A program made the translations under genes and the position numbers. From assembly GCA_003427395.1 (NCBI GenBank), contig BFEA01000250.1, forward strand, positions 654,119-684,216: DNA of 30,098 nt, written 5' to 3'. Source of the stretch: Chara braunii. Taxonomy: Eukaryota; Streptophyta; Charophyceae; Charales; Characeae. Positions 1 through 9,243 of this stretch are shown in pieces; the first letter of the stretch is position 1; every line of letters begins with the position of its first letter. The notes beneath the pieces were generated by a model that saw nothing but the letters and a program-made list of their open reading frames with translations, ran no database searches and was not told the DNA's origin.

Positions 1-73
<73 letters not shown>
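1..73. repeat. (GA)n microsatellite
   Basis: Uninterrupted GA dinucleotides run from the window edge to base 73, so the tract probably continues to the left. It passes into a GC-rich, purine-biased stretch (74-180) built from short variants of 'ggagcg' and 'ggagca', which looks like degenerated satellite. No gene is visible there. Confidence 0.97.
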
Positions 74-74
<1 letters not shown>

Positions 75-180
75 AGAAAGGCGGAGCAGCGGAGCGCGGG
101 CGACGATGGAGCGGAGCGCAGCGGGAGCGACATCGGAGCGGGAGCAGCAGCGGAGCCATGGCGACGACGTGCGGCGCCGA

Positions 181-215
181 TTAACGCCGTTGAATTTTTA
201 ATTCAACGGCGTTAA
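181..215. repeat. perfect 16-bp inverted repeat (hairpin)
   Basis: Bases 181-196 (ttaacgccgttgaatt) are the exact reverse complement of 200-215, with a three-base T loop. The stem could extrude as a cruciform or fold in RNA. It abuts the decamer array that starts at 211-221 and shares its 'ttaacgcg/ttgaacg' vocabulary, so the array may have grown from one arm. Confidence 0.9.
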
Positions 216-290
216 ACGCGATTTAACGCGATTGAACACGATTGAACTCGATTGAACGCGATTGAACGCGATTGAACGAGATTGAACGCG
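211..290. repeat. 10-bp tandem repeat (attgaacgcg)
   Basis: Seven in-register decamers occupy 221-290. The consensus is attgaacgcg, with variants atttaacgcg, attgaacacg, attgaactcg and attgaacgag. A more degenerate eighth copy lies at 211-220. The period is exactly 10, close to one helical turn. Bases 291-660 after it are GC-rich with runs of G; only short ORFs without recognisable domains occur, and I see no gene. Confidence 0.93.
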
Positions 291-681
291 TTCTTTCGGC
301 GGGCGTTGCACGGTGGGCAATGGTTTTCGGGCGGGTCTGGGAAGTGGGCGGGGGGAGGCGTGGGGGCGCCTGGGGGGGGGACACAGACAGTGGCAACATG
401 CAACGACGGTTGGGTCACGAGGGGGGTTTGTGGTCAAGGTTGGAGGGGGGAGCGGGGTGAGGTGAGGAGGCGAGGCCTCGTCGCTTCGAAGCAGGGTAGA
501 GGACGGTCGCCATGGGGAGGACACAACGGCGCCAGCATGAGCCTGCCTCGGAGCATATGTAGGAGACATTCAGGGGGCGCTCCCCTGTGTATCGGTACCT
601 TGTCATCGGCTAGAAGGTCGACCGCAAGGGGGTGATGATGTTGCGTTGCACGTTTTGTGTTAAAACATTTCAGGGGACTCA

Positions 682-1887
682 GTACCACATTACCAGGCCA
701 CGAGGCACTTCGTCCAGATGAACTATTGCAAGGACGTCAGTGGCGAAGCGTTGTACGCGATTGCACAACGGACTCAACAAAAGTTCGAGTCTGATCAGAT
801 GGAGAGGGTTGGCAGGTACGCAGCGAAGTGTGAACTCGATGTGCCTCAGGCCGGTGATGCAAGGGGAGGAGAGGCGGGCCAGTGTCTGGTGAAGGGAGTG
901 GGTAGGGGAGATGGTGGGCAGGGTGCGTCCGACCGCCCATTGGGGGGTGGAGGCGGTGACACGGAGGAGGACGTGATCCACGTCGATCTCGAGGCGCGTG
1001 GCCCGGGCGAGGAGGAAGTCCCGAGACACGAGGACGTGTCAAAGTTCCATCCAGCCACTGGGGAGAGGATGGAGGAGTGGGTGCGGCGAGCAGGCAAGGG
1101 ACAGGTGCCTGCGACGGAGGGTACGAGTGGGGAGGGTCCTTCAAAGAGGAAGGAAGGAGAAGCTGATCCGGCTGCCACCAAACTTGGAAAGAGGTTTTGC
1201 CAACAGAAGGTGACTGAGGTCTATGGTGACGAGTGGGTTGCTCGCCATAAGAAGACCTCTTCGCTGGCTTTATTCCAACAGGGTCTCCTTCAATGTCTTC
1301 CACAACCAAGCATGGAAGGCATATCAACAGGTGTTTCTTGAGCAGTCTGGCAGTTCCCTGCGCGGTGTTCTCCCCAACCACAGCGAGATTGCGAGTATGC
1401 GGGCGGTGGAAACCCACCGTGCGGAGTTGGCGGAGGAGTTGGAGGAGGTGAGGCAACCATTCTGGGTTTCTGGTGCCACCATCCTTTCTGACAGGAAGAA
1501 ATCACGAGACGGGAGACCGATCGTGAATTTCTTTGCCGCAGGCTCGCGAGGGTCGCCATGTACATGGCGATCAATCGAGAGGGCAAGCCGAACGATGCAG
1601 AGCACGTCCTTCGAAGATGGGTTACCATCTTCCACAAATTCACGTTCGGTGGGCCACAACGGGTCAATGCGATATGCACTGACTCCGCTTATGCGTACGT
1701 GGGGGCTGCAAGGGCTATGGCCTCGCCGACCATGCCTCTTGCACTGAGGAGGATCACTTGGTTCCCGTGCTCCGTCTATGTCTGCAACAAATTGTTGTCA
1801 GGCATGGGGACGAGTTGCGACGCGTTTGTGGACACGATCACACACGCTCGTGTGCTGGTGGTGTTTTTCAAAACCCACCAGGCCGCC
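682..1887 (+). pseudogene. hAT-like transposase relic (zinc-finger and DUF659 region), frameshifted
   Basis: Three consecutive frames together give a protein resembling plant hAT-derived transposases with a DUF659 core. The first frame (about 682-860) has a TRHFVQMNYCK stretch like the end of a BED-type zinc finger, followed by a charged, Gly/Glu-rich linker. From about 1247 a second frame gives RWLYSNRVSFNVFHN, then an HRAELAEELEE helix and the DUF659 signature ILSD...GRPIVNFFAAGSRG. A frameshift near 1555 moves to a third frame with VLRRWVTIFHKF, GGPQRVNAICTDSAYAYVGAARA and a Cys-containing PCSVYVCNKLL. Family members normally continue into a C-terminal hAT dimerisation domain, but here similarity stops near 1887 at T-rich DNA. 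No terminal inverted repeats were found. The family call rests on remembered motif order. At least two frameshifts and the missing C-terminus make it non-functional. Confidence 0.7.
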
Positions 1888-2130
1888 CTTCAACTGTTTT
1901 TTAAAACCCCGTGTCGGTCATGTCATTTTCCTGTGACATTTTTCGGTGGTTTTTTTTTCCCTTTCGTTTTTCGTCACGACGGGTTTGTCGAAAGCGGTTT
2001 TTCAGTTTTCATTCCCCCCGCGTCGTCCGTGTCATTTCCGCCTGTTTTTCTTTTGTTTTTTTTTTTTCCCCGCTTTCGACTCCGTGTCGTTTCCCACCGT
2101 TTTTTTTTTTTTTTTTTTTCCTCTCAGTTT
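1888..2130 (+). repeat. T-rich low-complexity tract
   Basis: The stretch is strongly pyrimidine-biased, with T runs (up to about 20 at 2100-2119) separated by short C/G words such as 'cgtgtc' and 'gtcattt'. Open frames here encode only Phe/Ser/Pro-rich strings, an effect of composition. I see no gene. Confidence 0.85.
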
Positions 2131-2145
2131 TGGCAAAAGGCATTT

Positions 2146-2268
2146 GAGCAGGTGGCCTGCCTGCCCACCCGCCTGCCCGCCAGCCACCCACACTGGCATA
2201 CACACACCCGCCCGCCCACACGCACGCCCGCCTGCCTACCACCCACCCACCCACAGACACACACACTC
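2146..2268 (+). repeat. C-rich degenerate repeat (cccgcc/ccctgc/cccacc) ending in (ac)n
   Basis: Tetranucleotide-like words (gcct, gccc, cacc) repeat irregularly and finish in 'cagacacacacac'. There is no fixed spacer, so this is not a CRISPR array, and it lacks a telomere unit. Bases 2269-2300 are short AT-rich DNA. Confidence 0.85.
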
Positions 2269-2304
2269 AAATATTAATATTATAAAGTTTGTTGCTAATG
2301 GTTG

Positions 2305-2365
2305 TTATTAGGGTTTGAACCCACTCACAGATTTGATACGCAGCTGCTTGCTCTGATACCACTCA
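2305..2365 (-). other. tRNA-promoter-like or primer-binding-site-like motif
   Basis: On the minus strand 2361-2350 reads TGGTATCAGAGC, the sequence complementary to the 3' end of plant initiator tRNA-Met that serves as primer-binding site in many LTR retrotransposons. About 30 bases further along, 2322-2311 reads gggttcaaaccc, matching a Pol III B box (GGTTCRANNCC). The upstream bases agctcacctgagtgg also resemble a D-arm/A box. No LTR ending in CA sits immediately before the site, so a tRNA-derived SINE head is as likely as an LTR element. Bases 2366-2849 contain only short ORFs without recognisable domains. Confidence 0.35.
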
Positions 2366-2849
2366 GGTGAGCTGGGTCCATGTGTGGTTTTGGGGACTTC
2401 TTTTTTATGAAGTGTACCGACGCCAGGCAGCTGGCAGGTCAGGATGTGCCTGTGTGTCCAAACCCTAACGTTGCATATTGTGGCAGGCGGGTCCAGTCCC
2501 ACAGTTTTCAAGTGCCAACTTTGACGATTTTTCGCGCTCAGAAAAATTAATGAAAAAATATGTAGAATTGAGATCGGGTAAAGTGGGTTGTGATCTTTCC
2601 AAAAAAAATCTCAGAAAAACGAGAGAGAAAAAAAACTAGATCATGAAATAAATGCCGCGCCGTTTCCTTGCAGTTTTCATTTTTGTCATTCTGGCACGTG
2701 TTCGCCAACGAGAAAATACCCCAACTTCTGCGAATTTTTGCAGTCAGAAGGATGATTCCACAACTCTGCAAATTGAAGGGCCTATACATTTGGTCGTTAT
2801 CTTCCCACAAAAAATATTTAAAAAACTAAAAAATAATAGAAGGAGAAAA

Positions 2850-4080
2850 AAAATATAAGAAAAAGGAGGAGAAAGAGAGATTGGAAAAGGAAAGAATGGA
2901 GTTGGAACTCAAAACACTGGAGAAACAGAAACAACAGGTTGAAGTAGTAGTAGAAGAAGAAAAGGAAGAGGAGGTGAGGCTGGACGACCCCAGGCATAGG
3001 GTTGAAGGAGGTATGCTGACCGAAACGTAGAGTTCAATCAACTACAATTCTGCCCAGTTGACACCCAAACGTGGATGAAGAAGTTCGGGTTCAGAAAGGA
3101 TGAGTGGCCAGAAGAGTCAGAGGCTACAAAGGATGAACTCACAACAAAGTTGGAGGCGTCAGAGGACAACACTGAGTGAGAATTGCTGATGCAGGAAATG
3201 AAACATGAATTTCATCAGCGGATTCTGATAAAGAAAGGACGGAGTTGGAGCCTGAAGGAGAAGATGAGATTGAAAGTTGAAGGGGGAGAGATTGAATGTC
3301 AACTAAAGGAACAAAAAAGTCTTGAGGGGGAATGAAAAGACGACCGTGATTTTATGGTCAACAACCTGCTGCATACTAACCAACAACTCACCACTATCAA
3401 TAAGTCTGTTGCCCGACTCAAACAACACAACCATGAGTTCAAGGGCCACTATGGACGAACTCTTGCAGTACCCTGAGCATGGTCTCACTCCAGCGCATAT
3501 CTTGAACAACTTTGCACGAGCACCTTCCGAACCCCATCGATCCCAGTCGTACGCCCAAACCAAGGAAGAGGGCCATGGACCACGAAGGCTTCCTCCAAGA
3601 GGCAAACTATTGCCATTATTGGAAGGACTTACAGAAAGGAGGTCGTTGGAAGAACAATACGATATCTGGTAGTATAGAAGGAAAATATAATCTTCTGGTC
3701 ACATTCGAGGGCGGAGGAGTAGAGAAACTACCCTATGAAAACATAGATTATGGATTGGAAGACTCGAACAGCAACTGGGCAGCCCAAGGAGGGGACTATT
3801 CGGCTGCTGAAGCCCGCGAGGGAGGGCGGCAAGGAGGAAGAGGAGGCCGAGGAAGATGTGGAGGAAGAGGGCGTAGCACCCAGGGGAGTAGTAGCGAAGG
3901 TAGCTATTACGCGAGAGGAAGGGGTTATGGTTCCCTGCAAGGTGGACGCGGTTCCTCCTCCATAGGTGGAAGACGTAGAGGGCGCAGACCATGGCCAACA
4001 TATCCGAGTCTAAGGATTGCGACAAAGAATCATGGAAAGAGATGGGCATTGAAAAACGTTGTGGGAGAAAAGACTTAAGG
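2850..4080 (+). pseudogene. degraded gag-like region, probably Ty3/gypsy
   Basis: Broken frames encode charged, coiled-coil-like segments: a Glu/Lys-rich stretch at about 2860-3010, WMKKFGFRKDEWPEESEA at about 3072-3125, and NNLLHTNQQLTTINKSVARL at about 3360-3420. A longer frame (about 3571-4078) has CHYWKDLQKGGRW and then a strongly Arg/Gly-rich tail (GGRQGGRGGRGRCGGRGR) typical of nucleic-acid-binding gag tails. Several stops and frame changes interrupt it. It is collinear with, and directly upstream of, the zinc knuckle and protease at 4083-4913, which is the main reason for calling it gag. No 5' LTR or same-strand primer-binding site was identified. Confidence 0.5.
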
Positions 4081-4082
4081 CC

Positions 4083-4913
4083 GACCAATGCCTGCAATCT
4101 GGTGATCCCAACCACATTGTCTGCTTTTGCCCTGACCACTGCTCCCAGAAGGGAGCAACCAGTAGGAGTCGCAGTTACTCCTGCTAGGCCTTCAGATATA
4201 GACAGACAGACAGAAGTGCACGCTGGGCAGGCACCCCCCTGTCTAAAGGCCCCCACCCAGTTAGCTCTCCGGGGACCGCTTGTGTCAGGGTCTCTCTGGG
4301 TGGTTCCCTCGCAAGCATTAGTGAGGAGTTGATCACTCGTCGCCAAGCTTGGGCCGAGATGAAGAAGAAAGGTAAACCGGAACTAACATTAGCAGATGTA
4401 AAGATAAGTAGAGAGCGGGTAGGCGTGTTAGTTGATCGTGGATCTACTCGTAGCTATATTAGCTGAAAGGGATTGCAGAAGATACACCTCGACATGAAGG
4501 TTATGACATTGGACGAGCCAGTCTGTGTAGCACACCGAACATGTTCGGAGCTTTTCCGAATGTCCAAACATGTTCGGATGTTCGGCCGAACATATTAAAA
4601 AAAATAAAATAAAATAAAAATATTTTGTTTTTGATTTTTAACTTGAGTTTGGTTACGAATTTGAGCATACCTCCTGGGCAAAAGTTGTTTGTATTATGAT
4701 TTTACATAACATATATTGTTTTCATATTTTTTGGAGAACGCTTTTTTTTATGTTAGCTTTTGGAGAGTTTTGACGCTCGTTCGTGTTTGGTCCCAAACGT
4801 TCGGGTTCGGTCACCGAAACCGAACACGATGCTACACAAGAGCCGGTCATTTGCAGGCTGGCAGACAATCATGAAATGAGAGTAGACGAGTACGTGGAAG
4901 GGTCTAGTCAATG
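4083..4913 (+). pseudogene. Ty3/gypsy zinc knuckle and retropepsin, interrupted by a MITE
   Basis: One frame runs from a CCHC-type knuckle at 4089-4130 (CLQSGDPNHIVCFCP) to an aspartic protease. The second knuckle cysteine is serine. The protease active-site region at about 4420-4463 reads VGVLVDRGSTRSYIS, where Ty3/gypsy retropepsins normally have D-S/T-G; here it is D-R-G. Stops occur at about 4180 (TAG) and 4464 (TGA). The frame is cut after LDEPV at 4523 by the 315-bp element 4524-4838. It resumes at 4849 in the same phase with ICRLADNHEMRVDEYVEG, the usual continuation, and ends near 4913. Reverse transcriptase and later domains are absent. Confidence 0.75.
4524..4838. mobile_element. 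non-autonomous DNA transposon (MITE) inside gypsy protease
   Basis: The element starts TGTGTAGCA and ends TGCTACACA, 9-bp terminal inverted repeats. The near-termini carry many copies of atgttcgg/ccgaacat-type words on both strands, and the core is AT-rich with no coding capacity. Flanks are gagccagtc at 4515-4523 and gagccggtc at 4840-4848, 8 of 9 identical, with one base (4839) between terminus and repeat. Removing the element and one flank copy rejoins the protease frame exactly. TSD length of about 8-10 fits hAT or Mutator-like elements; I cannot choose between them. Confidence 0.85.
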
Positions 4914-5350
4914 ATTGTTTGAATTGTTCCTAATTAACTTCCTTCTCCCACAAGTTTTCAGTTCATAAAAAGTCAAAATTATAAGTTCTTTCTATGTTAT
5001 TTTTTTAATATTATTGTTTTTTTTTTTTAAAGAACCGCCCAAGGTAGTGCTAGGGGTGTTGATAGGAGCATGCACCGCTAACATACTCGGGGAGACTCCA
5101 TCTATTGGTGGGGAGCAACACCTACAAGAAACCGGGTTCAGAGTCCCTGAACAACATGGTTTGTGGTTTGGATTGCCGGAATAGTTGCTTCGACAAAACT
5201 TACGGTACGCTGCAGAGTGCTTCTACAGAAGACCGACATAAAGGAGACAGCACGACAACTAACTTGATTGCCTACATGACATTATAATGTAGCCTATTAT
5301 ATAGGGATGCTAACCATAGGTCCCCAGACCACTCCCTCTACTCATGAGGG

Positions 5351-5790
5351 CTAAGGGATGAAACGCCCCTCTCCCTTCATGTCATCGACAACCTTCTTGA
5401 CTAAGTCTTGGGGCCTGGTGGCCTTGCCTATGATTGAACCTACAATCGACCAATTCTCAGGATATGCAGGCAAACACCCTCCCCGTCCCCCTACCTCCCC
5501 CCTCAGGAACCTGATGTAGTGGTGCACGCTTTGTGCTGGTTGGGTGGTGTTGTATGCCATCGGGGCCCTTTCCAATCGGTCAGGTGCCCTCTCTCTTGCT
5601 TCAGCCCGTGACTATGTAGCTGTTCTTTTCCACCTTGTCACCTCTCGTGAACCCGCTGAGTCCCACTATTGGTGTCCACCCCCCAACTTTGTACCCCTTT
5701 TTCTTATAAGTCCGAGGCTTGTAGTTGTCTTCTCGAGTGGCTCGAGTGTCGAGACTTGTTGCTTGTGGCTCCTCCCAGCGGAGCGTCATA
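5351..5790 (-). other. ORF remnants in the 3' region of LINE copy iii
   Basis: Two overlapping minus-strand frames look more protein-like than chance. Bases 5789-5601 give a basic segment with KPRTYKKKGYKVGGWTPIVG, and 5575-5351 give QSVHHYIRFLRGEVGGRGG and WSIVGSIIGKATRPQDLVKKV. They lie between the ORF2 end and the A-tail, where copy ii (17611-18000) also has an Arg-rich reading frame containing DWRRYNYWRTRGR. They could be a decayed small downstream ORF or another insertion. I do not recognise the product. Confidence 0.3.
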
Positions 5791-6009
5791 CTCCTTCTGT
5801 CTTTCGCCCTTCTTCGTCCTGCAGGTGTTCCTAGTTAGACCGAGCAGGGTTTAACCAGGGGAGGGAAGAAAATTTCGTGTTGCACCGGGGATGGGTACGG
5901 GGTGATCAAGGGATTAAAGGCGGCTCGATTGGGAGCGGGTTGGGAGGGGCCGGGCCGTCCCAGGCTAGGTTTGTCAGACGTTATTATTCACTAGGACAAA
6001 ATTTTGTTC

Positions 6010-7812
6010 TTAGTAGGGGACCCGGAAGTGTGAGAGGTGCAATTGCTGCCAGGAGGGTTTGGTAGCTGTCCAACTTTTCCAAACCAAGTTGTACTGGTCA
6101 TCCAGGGAACAAAGGTTCTTATGTTTGTCCGTCCAAGTGGTTTGAAAGGCGTTGAGGCATGCTTGTTTCTCAGTTTGATCCTTGGCAGTCTTTAAAATCT
6201 TTTTTTCATTGCCTTCCATGCCTCCTGCGTACTAGTGGTTATGGTTGTTGTAGCAGCTTCCTTGGCTTGGGGAAGGTTGAACAGGCAATTATTGCGTTTA
6301 TAGGAGCACCACATTCTCCATTCCAGCATGAGTAGGGTTAGGCACGTGTATGAGAACAAGTTGGATGCAAAGGCGTCCCACTGACGTGTTGTGGGTATGG
6401 CTTGACGCATGAGCAACAACGACAAATCCCACAGTAGGTGTTCCCCTACCAAGTAGTGTCAGGCAGAGTCCCACCATCGCTATAGTTGGGCTACCATCGG
6501 ACATGGCAAAAGACAATGCTCTAAGGTGGCCCTTGCTGGGGGCGAGCAACACCCGCAATATGTGCAGATTGGGGACATGACACCTTTTTGCTCGAGGTAA
6601 GTCCTGGAGACAAGCCAGTCTAGAGTAAGAAGGCATTTGTGCAGGATTTGCCATTATAAAGCGCCGTGAGCAGTTGGCATAATTTTAGTGTAACGAGACC
6701 ATTCCAGTTCTTGCAGCGCTGGCAGGTCCGCAAGGAAATCCCTTGCCCAACGATTTTTTACGACTTCCATTGTTGGGGGGGGGGGTTCGTACCGCCCTGT
6801 ATCCTGCCTTAATAGCGTATTGCTACACCGGGACCGCCTTGTTCCTCTGCCATTCCCACTCCTGCGGGTCGTAACAGCCGGTTCGAACACCTAATCCTGT
6901 CAGCGATCATCCCTCGAAACTCTAACTCTCCTCAGTTGGTTGGGGTGGATTTCACCGTCGTGGACCTCGTACCTATGGTGGGAGGTCCAACGGGCACTCG
7001 GGAGTTGAGGTTCGAAGGCTTCCAGCTCTGCCCTATGGAGAGAAATGTGGGTTATTCATAACAATAACATGGGCACTGGGAGATCCTGTAGTCGGGTAAC
7101 CCAATCCCCCTGGATCAAAGTTGGGCCTTTTCGAAGAGCGATAGTCCATCCCAGCGGAATGACTTCAATCAGTTGTGACCATCCTTCCTCCAGTTTCCGC
7201 ACGTTCTTGAGTTGGGTGTGCAGCTGTTGCAATGTTTTCCAATCAGTCACCTCGTAGTCCCACATATCACCTATTGTATAGCAACCTTTGATTACCCATG
7301 ATAGCCAGGGGGAGGAGGGGTGTAAATCGAACATCTTACCACTATCATCGACCAACTGCGGGTTATCAAAAAGTGGTTGGTGCTACACTTCCTTTCATCT
7401 CCAGGGCATAGGTTTCCGTGTTGGTCCCTCTGTCCTCCAAAGCCTCAACATATCTGACCATTTAGTTCGGTTCACTGCAGAGTCATTTTGCCTGCTCTTG
7501 GGTGGGGTTGGGATTGACCATGTGGAGTTGGTTAGCCATTGAACGCGGTGCAGGGGGCCTGGGAACCCGAAACCTATGCCAAATTTCCTATCTGGATATG
7601 AGTCGCGGAGGACCAGAGATCCTCATTCCCCATTAGCAGCCTCATACTGAATTTGAAAAGCAAGGCATCAATCTCGTCTCCGGGATCAATGATGCCCATG
7701 CCTCCTTTGGTTCTTGGTTGGGCTACGTATTGTTAGGACACCCTGTGAATGCATGTTTCGTCTGATCCATTGTTCTTCCACAGATACTTAGCTGCTGCCT
7801 TACGCATCATCT
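6010..7812 (-). pseudogene. LINE ORF2 C-terminal region, copy iii (post-RT and zf-RVT)
   Basis: The fragment encodes the part of ORF2 after the reverse transcriptase catalytic core. In minus-strand order I see KAAAKYLWKNNGS (about 7800), QPRTKGGMGIIDPGDEIDAL with RLLMGNEDLWSSATHIQIGNLA (about 7600-7720), WLTNSTWSIP (about 7525-7550) and QPLFDNPQLVDDSGKMF (about 7330-7375). A W-rich segment and GPTLIQGDWV follow. A zf-RVT finger (LEQKGVMSPICTYC ... LEHCLLPCP) lies at about 6500-6600, and the C-terminal WKSWTATKPSW lies near 6050. Multiple frameshifts and stops break it. The order matches copies i and ii; overall identity looks moderate, so it is an older or distinct subfamily. Confidence 0.75.
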
Positions 7813-8125
7813 ATTCTTCTAATCATCACTTTCAGTACCAACTCAATCATCATTGTAATTATCATCTTCAAATTAAATTTAATTAATTTCCCAACTAAAA
7901 TCTCAATCTACTCCAGATCATCCCTATTTATAAATCCTAGATTCTCACGCTAATTTAACTTAAATGGTATTCCTTAATACCTTGAATTCCTAATTAATTA
8001 TTTGACTATTTTCTCATTAATTTAATTGAAATGAACCCAGTCACATGAAAAGTTTGTCAATGTCGAAATACAGAATGTCTCAGCACAAAATCAATGTCTC
8101 CAAAATCGTACATGAAACCATACTC

Positions 8126-8326
8126 GTCGACATTGTAGCTCAATGTCTCATAACCAGAGAAGAAGATGAGGAAAAAGGGAGATGGGACTTAGAGGGTGGA
8201 ATAAAGAGATTCCACCATCATCGTTGGCGTCGACAATGTAGCTCAATGTTTCATAACCAGAGAAGAAGAGGAGAGAGGGAGATTGGACTTAGAGGTTGGA
8301 ACAAAGAGATTCCGCCATCATCGTTG
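8126..8326 (+). repeat. tandem duplication, period 103 bp
   Basis: The segment from gtcgac at 8126 repeats from 8229: both contain tgtagctcaatgt, cataaccagagaagaaga, ggacttagagg, aaagagattcc and ccatcatcgttg. The copies differ at scattered bases, so the duplication is not recent. An open frame (8045-8467) spans it, but the repeat alone explains its length and I do not call a gene. Confidence 0.85.
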
Positions 8327-8633
8327 AACGGAGTTCCATTGCAAGCCCATTTTCTCTTCGGGCGTCTCCCCACTCGCCATGTCAACGAAGTCTTCCCCTT
8401 ACGAACTCTGACAACAAGCCGGTTACAACATGGCGCACATCCTCCGGCCACGACAGCAGCGGCCTAGGAGGATAGTGCAGGTTCCCTCCTAAAGACGAAT
8501 AACAGATGTGCAATGTCAACACGATTACAAACAGGTAAGCTTTCCTTTTACGAACGACCAATCTCACAGTCGTGATCCTCCTCCTCCTCGCCCGTACTCC
8601 GTCAATGTCACAATCAATGTCGCAAGAGCCACG

Positions 8634-9011
8634 TCAGCATGATCTCCTAAAGGCTGGCACCGCAAAAAGAGAATGGCGCCGACATAATGCTCTGGCAGTC
8701 TCACGACGTCGTGCCAGCGTCCAGCAACACAGACAAGACTGAATGTCCACGATCAGGGGTTGGATCATCATATAGTGTTGAAGAGCGCTGGCAAGCATTT
8801 GGTCTTCCGCATACGATGGCCTAGATTGCCCGCCGACCAGTGGCCTGGATGTCGTGTTGTTGGAATTATCACTATATCCCACTTGGACTGGATCTTTTTT
8901 TGATACCTGCAAACAACCAGAGGTGTGTATCTGATCAGTGGTCGAGGCAGGGGCGGGTTGACTTTGACTTGTGGCCTGTATCCCGAGTTGAGGTTGACTA
9001 TTGACTTTCAA
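8634..9011 (-). CDS. hypothetical ORF, 125 residues, no recognised domain
   Basis: The frame begins after a tca/tgac-rich stretch and encodes a Ser/Thr/Gln-rich N-terminus, then NTTSRPLVGGQSRPSYAEDQMLASALQHYMMIQP. The second half is Arg/Cys-rich. It lies just downstream (minus strand) of the gypsy integrase-chromodomain fragment, where that element's 3' region or LTR would be expected, so it may be non-coding. No start context, splice signals or homologue was identified. Bases 9012-9240 show nothing else I can name. Confidence 0.2.
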   Translation of the reverse strand: MKVNSQPQLGIQATSQSQPAPASTTDQIHTSGCLQVSKKDPVQVGYSDNSNNTTSRPLVGGQSRPSYAEDQMLASALQHYMMIQPLIVDIQSCLCCWTLARRRETARALCRRHSLFAVPAFRRSC

Positions 9012-9243
9012 GAAGTCAACTGCCTCACGTTAGGTCTCTAAAGGCCAATTTTGGTCTGGCCTCGGGTACCCCACAAATGTAGGTCCTTGTTTCAACGTTT
9101 TCATGACTTGGGCGCGACGTCGGACTCATGTTTCGGGCCTTTGACCCAAAGTGACATCCACAACTCACGACAGATGCATATTTGAGCTGAGTTATTACAT
9201 TCCATCCGGCCCAATTTCGAGTTCCATCGCAGAAATAATTTCC

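Larger units (their letters stand above)
5018..7812 (-). mobile_element. 5'-truncated LINE copy iii
   Basis: On the minus strand the element begins within ORF2 near 7812, carries the ORF2 C-terminal half (about 6010-7812), has roughly 1 kb of 3' region, and ends in an A-tail (T-run 5018-5031). The 3' end at 5032-5150 aligns with those of copy i (22397-22480) and copy ii (18740-18815): shared words include ccgggt, gagtccct/gcgtccct, tgataggagca and the ctccccaccaatag block. This ties the A-tail to the coding part. I found no convincing TSD. Flanking 4914-5017 and 7813-8040 are AT-rich without genes. Confidence 0.75.

Noticed and set aside
718-1456. Minus-strand 239-codon ORF overlapping the transposase relic
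   Set aside because: It is antisense to the DUF659 coding signal and Pro/Ser/Arg-rich, as expected from the complement of GC-rich coding DNA.
2146-2268. C-rich repeats as a CRISPR array or telomere
   Set aside because: There are no constant repeats with unique spacers and no telomere unit; it is irregular low-complexity DNA in a eukaryotic context.
8045-8467. 140-codon plus-strand ORF
   Set aside because: It is built on a 103-bp tandem duplication, with no recognisable motif outside it.
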